A stretch of 46,745 bases of DNA from Streptomyces sp. yr375 (GTDB lineage: Bacteria > Actinomycetota > Actinomycetes > Streptomycetales > Streptomycetaceae), in the NCBI RefSeq assembly GCF_900110755.1, contig NZ_FOFF01000060.1:1-46745 (forward strand), read 5' to 3'. This document shows, one piece after another, positions 25,243 through 33,741 of the stretch. The first letter of the stretch is position 1; each line of letters begins with the position of its first letter. The notes beneath the pieces were generated by a model. The model searched no databases. It worked only from the letters and a program-made list of their open reading frames with translations, and was not told where the DNA came from. A program made the translations under genes and the position numbers.

Positions 25243-26774
25243 GCTCGCGCCTCCGCCGCCGACTCGTCGCGCCGCAGCGGGAGTCGGACGGTGAAGACGG
25301 CGCCGCCCGCCGGACGGTTCTCCGCTCTGATGGTGCCGCCGTGCATCCGGACGTTCTCCTCGGTGATCGCCAGTCCCAGCCCGCTGCCCTCGGTCCGGGA
25401 CCGGGCCGCGTCCGACTTGTAGAAGCGTTCGAAGACATGGGGCAGCACGCTGTCGGGGATGCCGGGCCCGCTGTCCAGCACCTCGATGACCGCCCGCCGC
25501 CCGCCGCCGGGCCCGTCACCCTCGTCCTCGTCCTCGTACAGGCGCACCGTCACCGGCCGGGCCCCGTGCCGCAGGGCGTTGCCGACCAGGTTGGCGACGA
25601 CGACGTCGAGGCGGCGCGGGTCGACGCGGCCGCGCAGCGCGTCCGGCGCGGGCAGCAGGACGTCCACGGTGTCGCTCCAGCCACGGGAGGCGAGGGTGCG
25701 GCGGAGGGACTCGGCGAGGTCGATCTCGTCCAGGTGCAGCACCACCGCGCCCGCGTCGAAGCGGGAGATCTCCATCAGGTCGTCGACCAGCCGGGCCAGT
25801 TTCACGGTCTCCTCGCTGATCAGCCGGACCGCGGTGGCGGTGTCGGGGTCGAGGCCTGCGGCGTCCTCGTCGAGGACGTCGGTGACGGCCGACATGGCGG
25901 CCAGCGGAGTGCGCAGTTCGTGCGAGACGTCGGCGGCGAACCGGCGGGCCCTGGCCTCCATGCCGCGCAGTTCGGCCACCGACTCCTCCAGCGCGGCGGC
26001 CGTCTCGTTGAACGTGTGGGACAGCTCGGCGAGTTCGTCGGAGCCGTCGACGGCGAGCCGGGTGTCCAGCCGGCCTTCGGCGATGCTGCGGGTGGCGCCG
26101 CGCAGCGCCCGTACCGGCCGCAGCACCCCGCGCGCGGCGAGCAGCGCGAGCAGTACGGCGAGGACCAGCGCGGGGACGGCGGCCCGCTCCACGGCGGTCA
26201 CCAGGGCGTCGACGTAAGCCTGTTCGGTGACCTGAGGAACCGTCAGGAACACCTTCACGCCGGTGAGGGGTCCGACGCCGGAGGAGCCGGACGATCCGAA
26301 GAACGAGGCGGAGGAGGCGAAGGCGACCGACATGCCGACGAGGAGGGCCGTGTGGTCGGCGCGGTTGACCCGTTGGAAGACGGTGGCGGAGCGGGAGTCG
26401 ACGGCCTTGCGCAGGGCGGGCGTCAGCTCCTCGAACCGGTCGCCGGGCACGGAGGTGGCCTCCAGTGCGCGGTAGACGACCAACACCCGCCAGGTGCCCG
26501 ACGGTTCGGCGCGTGCCACGTCGACCGCGAACCGCTGAAGGTCGGCTTCGTACGGCGGGAAGGGGAGTTCGGGGGCGAGCCGGGTCACCTGGGTGCGCAG
26601 CAGTTTGATCACGGTGTCCTGGCTCTGCTGGAGCACTCCGGTGCGCGCCTCCCGGAAGGTGAGCGCGCCGGTGGTCGTCGCGGTGACGGCGGCGACCAGC
26701 GCGAACGCCACCACCAACCGCACGCGCAGACCGCGCAGTCGGTGGGCGCGAAACCGTGTTCCGAGGGCTCTCAC
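25239..26774 (-). CDS. HAMP-domain sensor histidine kinase
   Basis: 511 residues. TM1 is near residues 19-40 and an extracytoplasmic sensor of about 150 residues follows. TM2 is at AVPALVLAVLLALLAARGVL, with a HAMP linker after it. The H-box is DVSHELRTPLAAM, the N-box NLVGNALRHGARP, and the ATP lid motifs are LDSGPGIPDS, FERFYK and GSGLGLAI. The operon order is response regulator, kinase, lipoprotein, with 4-base overlaps, so signal, transducer and accessory protein are made together. The signal is unknown. Confidence 0.93.
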   Translation of the reverse strand: MRALGTRFRAHRLRGLRVRLVVAFALVAAVTATTTGALTFREARTGVLQQSQDTVIKLLRTQVTRLAPELPFPPYEADLQRFAVDVARAEPSGTWRVLVVYRALEATSVPGDRFEELTPALRKAVDSRSATVFQRVNRADHTALLVGMSVAFASSASFFGSSGSSGVGPLTGVKVFLTVPQVTEQAYVDALVTAVERAAVPALVLAVLLALLAARGVLRPVRALRGATRSIAEGRLDTRLAVDGSDELAELSHTFNETAAALEESVAELRGMEARARRFAADVSHELRTPLAAMSAVTDVLDEDAAGLDPDTATAVRLISEETVKLARLVDDLMEISRFDAGAVVLHLDEIDLAESLRRTLASRGWSDTVDVLLPAPDALRGRVDPRRLDVVVANLVGNALRHGARPVTVRLYEDEDEGDGPGGGRRAVIEVLDSGPGIPDSVLPHVFERFYKSDAARSRTEGSGLGLAITEENVRMHGGTIRAENRPAGGAVFTVRLPLRRDESAAEARA

Positions 26775-27463
26775 CGGGCGGCGAACCGGTAGCCGAAGCC
26801 GCGTACGGTCTGGATGTGCCGGGGTTCGCGCGGGGGTTCGCCCAGCTTGGAGCGCAGCCGTTTCACGCAGGCGTCCACCAGCCGCGCGTCACCGTGGTAG
26901 CTGTGCTGCCAGACCGCTTCCAGGAGTTGCTGCCTGCTGAACACCTGGCCGGGCGAGGCGGACAGGGTGAGCAGCAGGCGCAGTTCGGAGGGGGCGAGGG
27001 CGACCGGCGCGCCCTGCCGGGCGACGGACAGTCCGGCGCGGTCGATGGCGAGGTCGCCGTAGGTGTCGATCTTCGGTATGCCGCCGTCGGCGGGCGCGCC
27101 GGCCGCGCGGCGCAGGACGGCGCGGATGCGGGCCTGGAGCACCCGGGCCTGCACGGGCTTGACGACGTAGTCGTCGGCGCCCGCCTCCAGTCCGACAACG
27201 ATGTCCTCGTCGTCGCCCCGCGCGGTCGCCATGATGATCGGCAGGGTCTGGTCCAGGTCCCGCATCCGCCGGCACACGTCCAGGCCGGTCATGCCGGGCA
27301 GCATCAGGTCCAGCACCACGACGTCCGGCCGGAAGGAGCGCAGCCGGTTCAGGCCGTCCTCGCCGGTCTCGGCGGCGGCGACCTCGTGACCCTGACGGCG
27401 CAGCGCGAGGCCGACGCCGTCCCGCACGGCGCGGTCGTCCTCGATCAGCAGAACTCGTGGCAT
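26771..27463 (-). CDS. OmpR-family response regulator
   Basis: 230 residues from ATG 27463. The receiver domain has the acidic pocket IEDD (residues 7-10) and phospho-acceptor Asp52 in VLDLMLPGMTG, with Lys in the YVVKP motif. The winged-helix DNA-binding domain spans about 130-228 (FSRQQLLEAVWQHSYHGDAR, VDACVKRLRSKLGE, IQTVRGFGYRF). First gene of the operon, divergent from the DUF3152 gene. TCGTTATC direct repeats in the shared intergenic region are likely binding sites. Confidence 0.93.
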   Translation of the reverse strand: MPRVLLIEDDRAVRDGVGLALRRQGHEVAAAETGEDGLNRLRSFRPDVVVLDLMLPGMTGLDVCRRMRDLDQTLPIIMATARGDDEDIVVGLEAGADDYVVKPVQARVLQARIRAVLRRAAGAPADGGIPKIDTYGDLAIDRAGLSVARQGAPVALAPSELRLLLTLSASPGQVFSRQQLLEAVWQHSYHGDARLVDACVKRLRSKLGEPPREPRHIQTVRGFGYRFAAR

Positions 27464-27539
27464 GGCCCCAGTATCGGTACACCGTCGGCCACCTCGGGCC
27501 ACTGTTACCGGATGATCACATGAAACCGCATCGACCGGG

Positions 27540-27558
27540 TCGTTATCTCTTCGTTATC
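27540..27558. promoter_or_regulatory. TCGTTATC direct repeat, candidate response-regulator site
   Basis: TCGTTATC occurs at 27540-27547 and 27551-27558, an 11-bp offset. OmpR/PhoP-family regulators bind direct repeats of about this spacing. The site sits between the divergent response-regulator and DUF3152 genes, in an unusually AT-rich patch. Confidence 0.5.
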
Positions 27559-27603
27559 ATTTGGGCCTGATCCGATCACATCGCAATCACAATCTGAACA
27601 ACC

Positions 27604-28620
27604 ATGAGCGCGCACCGAGCAGATTCCTCCGCCTCCCGCCGCCGTCGGAGCCGCCCCGCGCACGCCGGCGGGCGCGGCCGCAGGGGGCCGCTGCGGAGAG
27701 GACCGCTGCGGGGAGGACCTCTGTGGGGAGGGCTGGCCGCGCTGAGCCTCCTGGGCGTCGCCGGTTTCGCGGCTGCGGGATGGACGTCTCCGGGCGGGGG
27801 CGAGGGCGAGGCGTCGGCCGGGGGCCGTTCGACGGCGTCCGGCGGGCCTGCGGCGTCCGGTCCGGCGTCCCCGCGGACGACGCCCAGTCCTTCGTCCTCG
27901 CCCCGCACACCCGCCGGTCCGTCCGCCGGTTCGTCCGGCAGCCCGTCCGGCAGCCCGCCGGCCGATCCGCCGTCCGGTTCGTCGAGCGGCTCATCGGGCG
28001 GTTCATCGGGCGGTGAGTCCGGTGGTTCGACGGGGAGTTCGGCCAAGGACGACATCCCCGAGTCCGGGCCGGGTACGTTCACGACCGCGGCCGGGTCGAG
28101 TGGCAAGGTGGGCAAGGGCACCGCCCTGCGCTACCGGGTGGACGTCGAGGACGGCCTCGACCTGTCCGCCGCCGACGTCGCACGGCAGGTGGAACACATC
28201 CTGGTCGACCGGCGCGGCTGGACGGCCGACGGGCACTCGGCGTTCCAGCGGGTGTCCGGCGGCGACACCGACTTCGTCGTCCGGATCGCGACCCCCGGCA
28301 CCGTGGACAAGATCTGCGGGGAGTACGGGCTGGACACCGGCGGCGAGGTCAACTGCAGCGTGGCCGAGAACGTCATGGTCAACCTCAAGCGCTGGCTGCT
28401 GGCCACCCCCGTCTACGCCAAGGACGTCACGGCCTACCGCGCGCTGATCATCAACCACGAGGTCGGGCACTTCCTCGGCCACAACCACGTCGGCTGCCCC
28501 GGCCCGGGCCGGCCTGCCCCGGCGATGATGCAGCAGATCAAGGGCATGAACGGCTGCGTCCCCAACGTCTGGCCGTACGACGGACAGGGCCGGCTCCTCA
28601 CCGGCCCCGCCGTTCCCTGA
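27604..28620 (+). CDS. DUF3152 protein, putative secreted metzincin-like protease
   Basis: 338 residues. A basic N-terminus and a single hydrophobic segment (LWGGLAALSLLGVAGFAAAG, about residues 40-60) suggest a membrane anchor or uncleaved signal. A long Ser/Gly/Pro linker (about 62-150) precedes the DUF3152 domain. The domain contains HEVGHFLGHNH (285-295), a perfect HExxHxxGxxH zinc-binding motif with Glu286, and a following AMMQQ that could be the Met-turn, so a metzincin-like zinc protease is a reasonable inference. Cys residues around the motif may form disulfides. It is divergent from the two-component operon and may be its target. Confidence 0.85.
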   Translation: MSAHRADSSASRRRRSRPAHAGGRGRRGPLRRGPLRGGPLWGGLAALSLLGVAGFAAAGWTSPGGGEGEASAGGRSTASGGPAASGPASPRTTPSPSSSPRTPAGPSAGSSGSPSGSPPADPPSGSSSGSSGGSSGGESGGSTGSSAKDDIPESGPGTFTTAAGSSGKVGKGTALRYRVDVEDGLDLSAADVARQVEHILVDRRGWTADGHSAFQRVSGGDTDFVVRIATPGTVDKICGEYGLDTGGEVNCSVAENVMVNLKRWLLATPVYAKDVTAYRALIINHEVGHFLGHNHVGCPGPGRPAPAMMQQIKGMNGCVPNVWPYDGQGRLLTGPAVP

Positions 28621-28667
28621 ACCGGCCGCCCGACGCCTCCCTGAACCAGCCCCCGGACAACGGGCGT

Positions 28668-29960
28668 TCAGCGCTGGTAGCGGGACAGGACGAGGTTTCC
28701 GTCCTGCTCCAGGCGGGTGCGCAGTTCGCCGAGGCCGATCGCGCCGCTGTAGTACTCCTGGAACGCGGGGGTCGCGACCTTGTCCTTCCACTCGGGGTAG
28801 CCCCGCACGGACTGGGCGGGCGCGGGCCGCAGATGCGCGGCGAGGGCGGTGCCGGTCGCCCAGTCGTCCTTCGTCGTGTGCAGGGCGGGGTCCGCGAGCG
28901 CCCGGGTGCCGGTGGGCAGCATCCAGTCGCCGAGCGCGAGGCGCACCATGTTCTTCGGTTGCAGCAGGAAGTCGATGAACGCGACGGCCTCGGCCTTGTG
29001 GGGGCTGTCCTCGGCGACGGACAGGGTCTGCGGGCTGACCCCCTGGGCGAGTCCGTCGGCGCCCGCCGGGGCGGGCAGCACCTGCCAGTCGAAGCCCTTC
29101 GGGGCCTGCTGCACGATCTGCTGGCGGTAGGAGAAGCCGAGCGGGACCATCGCGTACCTGCCGCCGAAGAAACCGGGCAGGGTGTCCGAGCCGCCGCTGC
29201 CCAGCGTGGTGGGCGAGGCGCTGCGGTCGACGCCGACCTGATCGTGGACGGTGCGCGGGACGACCTCGTCGCCGGCCTGGAAGCGGACGGTGAACTTTCC
29301 GTCCGCGCCCCGGTGGAACAACTGCCCGCCCGCCGACAGGGAGAGGTTGAGGGTCGCGGAGACGGGCTCCTTCAGCGGCCAGGCCACCCCGTACTTCCCG
29401 CCGCCGCTGAGCCGCTTGGTGATCTCCCTGAACTCCGGCCAGCTCCACGGGCGTTCGGGGGTCGGGAGCCGTACGCCGGACCGCTTCAGCCAGGTCGCGT
29501 TGGCGACGAGGACCCGGGGTTCCTGGAGGAAGGGCACGCCGTAGACGCCGTCGCCGAAGGTCGTCGTCTCCCAACTGTGCTGCGGGATGTCCGACTTGAG
29601 GCGGGCGGGAAGCAGGTCGGTCAGGTCGGCGAGGTAGCCGCCGTAGGCGAAGTCGGCGAGGTCGTCGGAGGCGTCGTGGATGATGTCGGGGGCCTCGCCG
29701 CCCTCGAAGGAGGTGAGGAGCTGGTCGTGGACACTGTCCCAACTCCCCTGCACATACTCGACCTTGACGTCAGGGTGGGTGGCGTTCCACTCCTTGACGA
29801 GTTCCTTGTTGGCCGTGACCGACTCCTCCTGCCAGGCCAGGGACTGGAAGCGAAGGACGACGGGTCCGCCGTCGCGCCCGCTTCCATCCGATGAACAGCC
29901 CGAGGAGCAGCTCGCGAGGAGCAGCAGCACCACGGCGGTGATCAGCAGTCTTGTCCGCAT
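28668..29960 (-). CDS. Extracellular sugar-binding lipoprotein (CUT1-type ABC importer)
   Basis: 430 residues starting at ATG 29960, which shares one base with the upstream permease stop (TGATG). The lipobox is LASC (Cys18). The fold is that of family-1 solute-binding proteins: VVLRFQSLAWQEE, then ELVKEWNATHPDVKVEYVQG, EGGEAPDIIHDAS, and GVYGVPFLQEPRVLVAN. The last gene of the importer operon. The sugar cannot be named. Confidence 0.9.
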   Translation of the reverse strand: MRTRLLITAVVLLLLASCSSGCSSDGSGRDGGPVVLRFQSLAWQEESVTANKELVKEWNATHPDVKVEYVQGSWDSVHDQLLTSFEGGEAPDIIHDASDDLADFAYGGYLADLTDLLPARLKSDIPQHSWETTTFGDGVYGVPFLQEPRVLVANATWLKRSGVRLPTPERPWSWPEFREITKRLSGGGKYGVAWPLKEPVSATLNLSLSAGGQLFHRGADGKFTVRFQAGDEVVPRTVHDQVGVDRSASPTTLGSGGSDTLPGFFGGRYAMVPLGFSYRQQIVQQAPKGFDWQVLPAPAGADGLAQGVSPQTLSVAEDSPHKAEAVAFIDFLLQPKNMVRLALGDWMLPTGTRALADPALHTTKDDWATGTALAAHLRPAPAQSVRGYPEWKDKVATPAFQEYYSGAIGLGELRTRLEQDGNLVLSRYQR

Positions 29961-30793
29961 CAGCTCTTCACCGCCCCGGCGAGCATGCCGCCCGTGATCC
30001 GCCGCTGGATGAGTGCGAAGACGACCAGCGAGGGGAGGGTGGCGAGGAACGCGGCGGCGGCCAGCGGTCCCAGGTCGGCCACGCCCTCCGCGCCGATGAA
30101 GTGGGTCAGGACGACCGGCAGGGTCTGTTTCTCCGGCGTTTTCAGCAGCACCAGCGCGAAGAAGAACTCGTTCCAGGCGGTGATGAAGGCGAACAGCGCC
30201 GTCGCGACGATCCCCGGCGCGATCAGCGGCGCCGTCACCGAGACCAGCGTCCGCAGCCGCCCGGCCCCGTCGATCGCCGCCGCCTCCTCCAGTTCTACGG
30301 GCACGGCGCGGACGTATCCGACGAGCATCCACAGCGCGAACGGCAGCGCCCACACCACGTACACCAGCACCAGCCCCGGCACGGAGTCGATCAGCCGCAG
30401 GTTCTTCAGCACCAGGAACAGCGGGATGATCACCAGCACGAACGGGAACGCCTGGCTGACCACCACCCACCCGGAGACGGCCCGCGCGAGCCGGGTGCGC
30501 TGTCGGGCCATGACGTACGCCATCGGCAGGGCGAGCGCGACGGCGATCACGGCTGCGCCGAGCGCGGCGAGCAGGGAGTTCAACGCGGCGTGCAGCAGGG
30601 GCTGTTCGTCGAAGGCCTGGCGGAAGTTGGCGAGGGTGGGGTGCCGCGGGAGCCAGGTGGGGTGCAGGCTGCCCAGTTCGCGGGGCGGCTTGAACGCGAC
30701 GGACAGCAGCCACAGGAACGGGAAGGCGAGGAAGACGAGGTAGGCGAGCAGGGCCGTGTACTGGCCGGCGCGGGCCGCCGGGCGGGTCCTCAC
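29960..30793 (-). CDS. CUT1 ABC importer permease, MalG-like
   Basis: 277 residues from GTG 30793, overlapping the upstream stop by four bases. Six membrane segments and the coupling loop VELEEAAAIDGAGRLRTL (EAA motif) place it with the second permease of carbohydrate importers. The C-terminal ALIQRRITGGMLAGAVK is typical of MalG-like proteins. Confidence 0.92.
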   Translation of the reverse strand: MRTRPAARAGQYTALLAYLVFLAFPFLWLLSVAFKPPRELGSLHPTWLPRHPTLANFRQAFDEQPLLHAALNSLLAALGAAVIAVALALPMAYVMARQRTRLARAVSGWVVVSQAFPFVLVIIPLFLVLKNLRLIDSVPGLVLVYVVWALPFALWMLVGYVRAVPVELEEAAAIDGAGRLRTLVSVTAPLIAPGIVATALFAFITAWNEFFFALVLLKTPEKQTLPVVLTHFIGAEGVADLGPLAAAAFLATLPSLVVFALIQRRITGGMLAGAVKS

Positions 30794-31773
30794 GCGTCGT
30801 CACCTCCCCTGATCCGGCCCACCAGGAAGAGGGCCAGGAACACCGAGATCACCGCGACCATCACACAGCCCATCGCCGCCGCGTACCCGAACTGGCCGTA
30901 GCGGAAGGCCTCTTCGTAGGCGAAGAGCATGGGCAGTCGGGTGCGGCCGCCGGGTCCGCCGCTGGTCAGCACGTACACCAGGGCGAATGAGTTGAAGTTC
31001 CAAATAAAATTCAGTGCCGTGACGGCGAGGGCGACGGGTCTGAGGGCCGGCCAGGTGACCGTGCGGAAGCGGCGCCACGCGCCCGCGCCGTCCACCGCGG
31101 CCGCTTCGTGCAGTTCCCGGGGGGTGTTCTGCAGTCCGGCGAGCAGCGTGACCGTCGTCTGCGGCATACCCGCCCACACGCCCACCACGATCACCGCGGG
31201 CAGCGCGGTCGCCAGGCCGGACAGCCAGTCCCGTCCGTCGCCCAGGCCCAGATCGCGCAGGGTCTCGTTGAGGATGCCGGCGTCCGGGTTGTAGACGAGC
31301 CGCCACATGACGCCGACCACGACCTCGGGCATCGCCCAGGGGATGATCGCCAGGGCGCGGGCCAGCCAGCGCAGCCGTAACTCCTCGTTCAGCAGCAGGG
31401 CGAGGCCGAGGGCGAGCAGGAACTGCGCGGCCGTCACCCCGACCGCCCAGACCAGGCCGATCCGGAACGACTCCCAGAACAGGGTGTCGTGCAGCAGGTC
31501 GGAGAAGTTGAGGCCGCCGATCCACCGGGTGGCCGTGGTGCGGCCGGACTGGGCGTCGGTGAACGCCAGCAGGATCCCGTACAGCAGCGGGCCGACGCTC
31601 AGCGCCAGGATGGGGATCAGGGCGGGGAGGACGAGGAACCAGGCGCCGGGGCCGGCGGTGGCGCGCGGTGGGCCGGTGCCGGGCGTGCCTCCCCTCGGTG
31701 CGCCTCTCTTCGCCGTCCGTCTCTTCGCCGTGCCCTTCTTCGCCGCCCGTTTCTTCTCGGTCGCCAACGACAC
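30790..31773 (-). CDS. CUT1 ABC importer permease, MalF-like
   Basis: 327 residues from GTG 31773 with GGGGG about 10 bases upstream. A Lys/Ala/Arg-rich cytosolic N-terminus (about 30 residues) precedes six membrane segments (first WFLVLPALIPILALSVGPLL) and the coupling loop ELHEAAAVDGAGAWRRF. First gene of the operon; no ATPase gene is linked, so a shared MsiK-type ATPase elsewhere is expected, as in other Streptomyces sugar importers. It contains a short AT-rich patch around 31000-31012 with rare TTT and ATT codons. Confidence 0.9.
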   Translation of the reverse strand: MSLATEKKRAAKKGTAKRRTAKRGAPRGGTPGTGPPRATAGPGAWFLVLPALIPILALSVGPLLYGILLAFTDAQSGRTTATRWIGGLNFSDLLHDTLFWESFRIGLVWAVGVTAAQFLLALGLALLLNEELRLRWLARALAIIPWAMPEVVVGVMWRLVYNPDAGILNETLRDLGLGDGRDWLSGLATALPAVIVVGVWAGMPQTTVTLLAGLQNTPRELHEAAAVDGAGAWRRFRTVTWPALRPVALAVTALNFIWNFNSFALVYVLTSGGPGGRTRLPMLFAYEEAFRYGQFGYAAAMGCVMVAVISVFLALFLVGRIRGGDDA

Positions 31774-31957
31774 GAAGACATCCCCCTTCCCGCGGTCGTC
31801 ACGGGCCCCGCCATGGTCGTGAAGGTGCTGTACGCCGTCAAGACACCACGCGCACACGGTGATCTGTGCGAATGCGACACTGACGGTCGGATGGCCGGAT
31901 CCCGACGCCGTCCGATGGGCCGGGCGGCTAACGCGCACAACGACACGGAGGCGGGCG

Positions 31958-32821
31958 ATGGACGAGGCACGGGCGCGGGACGTACTGGCCGCGGCGGGAG
32001 TGCTGCCCGGCCCGGCGGCGGACGCGCGGCTGCTCGCCCTGGGCGAGAACGCGGTGTTCGCCGCCGGTGACCTGGTGGTGAAGGTGGGCCGGGACGCCGA
32101 ACTCCTCGACCGGGCCCGGCGCGAGCTGGACATCGCGGCCTGGCTCGCCGAGGCGGGCGTGCCGGCGGTGCGGGCGGCCGAGCCCAAGCCGCTGCTGGTC
32201 GAGGGGCACCCGGTGACGGTGTGGCACCGGCTGCCCGACCCGGTACGGCCCGCCGAGCCACGGGATCTGGCCGAACTCCTGCGCCTCGTGCACGCGTTGC
32301 CCGTCCCCGCCTTCGGGCTGCCCCCGCGCGAGCTGCTGTCGGGGGTCGAACGCTGGCTGCGGCTCGCGGGCGACGCGATCGACCCGGCGGACGCGGCGTT
32401 CCTGCGCGAGCGCCGCGACGGCTTCGCCACGGCCGCCGCCGCGCTCACCCCGCACCTGCCGCCCGGCCCGATCCACGGCGACGCGCTGCCCCGCAACGTG
32501 CACCTGGGCCCCGACGGTCCGGTCCTGGTCGACCTGGAGACAGTCTCCGCCGATCTGCGCGAACACGACCTGGTGGTCATGGCGCTGTCCCGCGACCGGT
32601 ACGGCCTGCCCGCCGAGGCGTACGACTCCTTCACCGAGGCGTACGGCTGGGACGTGCGGGAGTGGGCGGGCTGCTCGGTCCTGCGCGGTGCCCGGGAGAC
32701 CGCGAGCTGTGCCTGGGTCGCCCAGCACGCGCCCACCAACCCGAAGGCGCTGGCGGAGTTCCGCCGCCGGGTGGCGTCGCTGCGCGACGGGGACGAGGCG
32801 GTGCGGTGGTACTCGTTCTGA
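31958..32821 (+). CDS. Aminoglycoside phosphotransferase (APH)-family kinase-like protein
   Basis: 287 residues from ATG 31958 with GGAGGCGG upstream. The APH fold is shown by LVVKVG (nucleotide-binding Lys), IHGDALPRNVHL (catalytic Asp and the following Asn) and LVDLETV (metal-binding Asp). The family includes antibiotic kinases, but many members phosphorylate small metabolites; no resistance can be inferred. Divergent from the sugar importer, sharing a 184-base intergenic region. Confidence 0.88.
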   Translation: MDEARARDVLAAAGVLPGPAADARLLALGENAVFAAGDLVVKVGRDAELLDRARRELDIAAWLAEAGVPAVRAAEPKPLLVEGHPVTVWHRLPDPVRPAEPRDLAELLRLVHALPVPAFGLPPRELLSGVERWLRLAGDAIDPADAAFLRERRDGFATAAAALTPHLPPGPIHGDALPRNVHLGPDGPVLVDLETVSADLREHDLVVMALSRDRYGLPAEAYDSFTEAYGWDVREWAGCSVLRGARETASCAWVAQHAPTNPKALAEFRRRVASLRDGDEAVRWYSF

Positions 32822-32904
32822 TCCGGGCGCTACGGGCTTGGCGTGCCGCCGCGAGACGGTCAGGCGCGCGGTAGGAACGGGCGCGCGGTACTTGGGCGGG
32901 CGTG

Positions 32905-33627
32905 TCAGACGGTTTCGTCGGCCAGCTCTCGTACCGGCCACGCGCCGTCCACCACCGCGTCCGTGTCTCCCTTGCGGCGCAGGAAGTCCTGGAAGTCCGC
33001 CGCCCACTCGGCGTACCACTCGATCTGGCGGCGGTGCAGCTCCGCCGGGCCGAGGGCCGCGACCTTCGGGTGGCGGGCGGCTATCGCGCCGGCGAGGCGG
33101 GCCGCGGCGAGGGCGTCGGCGGAGGCGTCGTGGGCCTTCGCGAGCGGGACGCCGTACTCGGCGCAGACCGCTTCGAGGTTGCGTTTGCCGCGCCGGTAGC
33201 GGTCGACCGAGCGGTCGATGGTGTACGGGTCGACGACCGGCGCCGGGTCCTGGCCGCCCAGGCGCTCCCTCAGTGAGGGCAGGCCGTGGCGGCGCAGTTC
33301 GGCGGAGAGGAGGGTGAGGTCGAAGGCCGCGTTGTAGGCGACGACCGGGACTCCGGTGCGCCAGTACCCCACGAGGACCTCGGCGATCGCGTCCGCGACC
33401 CGGTCGGCGGGGGCGCCCTCGGTGGTGGCCCGCTCATTGCTGATGCCGTGCACGGCGACCGCGTCCGCCGGGATCTCCACGCCCGGGTCCGCCAGCCATT
33501 CGCGGCGGCCCAGGACCTGTCCGTCCCTGACCTCGATCACGGCTCCCGTGACGATGCGCGCCTCGCGCGGGTCCGTGCCCGTCGTCTCCAGGTCGAAGCC
33601 GATCAGCAGCTCCCGGTACCAGGCCAT
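32905..33627 (-). CDS. DnaQ-like 3'-5' exonuclease
   Basis: 240 residues from ATG 33627 with AAGGGGGG upstream. DEDDh catalytic set: Asp12 and Glu14 in FDLETTG, Asp in AYNAAFDLTLL, and His plus Asp in AHDASADALAA. This resembles the epsilon proofreading domain of DNA polymerase III or stand-alone exonucleases. The C-terminal part (LHRRQIEWYAEWAADFQDFLRR) is typical of the actinobacterial stand-alone group. Confidence 0.92.
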   Translation of the reverse strand: MAWYRELLIGFDLETTGTDPREARIVTGAVIEVRDGQVLGRREWLADPGVEIPADAVAVHGISNERATTEGAPADRVADAIAEVLVGYWRTGVPVVAYNAAFDLTLLSAELRRHGLPSLRERLGGQDPAPVVDPYTIDRSVDRYRRGKRNLEAVCAEYGVPLAKAHDASADALAAARLAGAIAARHPKVAALGPAELHRRQIEWYAEWAADFQDFLRRKGDTDAVVDGAWPVRELADETV

Positions 33628-33689
33628 GATGGCCCCCCTTCTTGGTGGTGCTTCCCCCAGTGGTCTCCACCCTCGCATGCACCACTGAC

Positions 33690-33712
33690 AATCGGAGGAG
33701 CGCCTTCCGATT
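33690..33712 (-). terminator. Hairpin after the SAV2148-type gene
   Basis: AATCGGA (33690-33696) pairs with TCCGATT (33706-33712) over a 9-base loop, 29 bases past the stop of the minus-strand gene ending at 33742. A short stem without U-tract. Confidence 0.45.
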
Positions 33713-33741
33713 ACCCGGTCCGCACCCCGGTCTCCAGCCGG

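Noticed and set aside
29961..30803. Longer version of the sugar-binding lipoprotein (711 codons)
   Set aside because: The upstream part is a shadow of the MalG-like permease gene; the lipobox signal peptide starts at 29960.
31774..32739. Longer version of the MalF-like permease (649 codons)
   Set aside because: The upstream part is antisense to the APH-like gene and Ser/Arg-rich; a GTG with ribosome-binding site lies at 31773.
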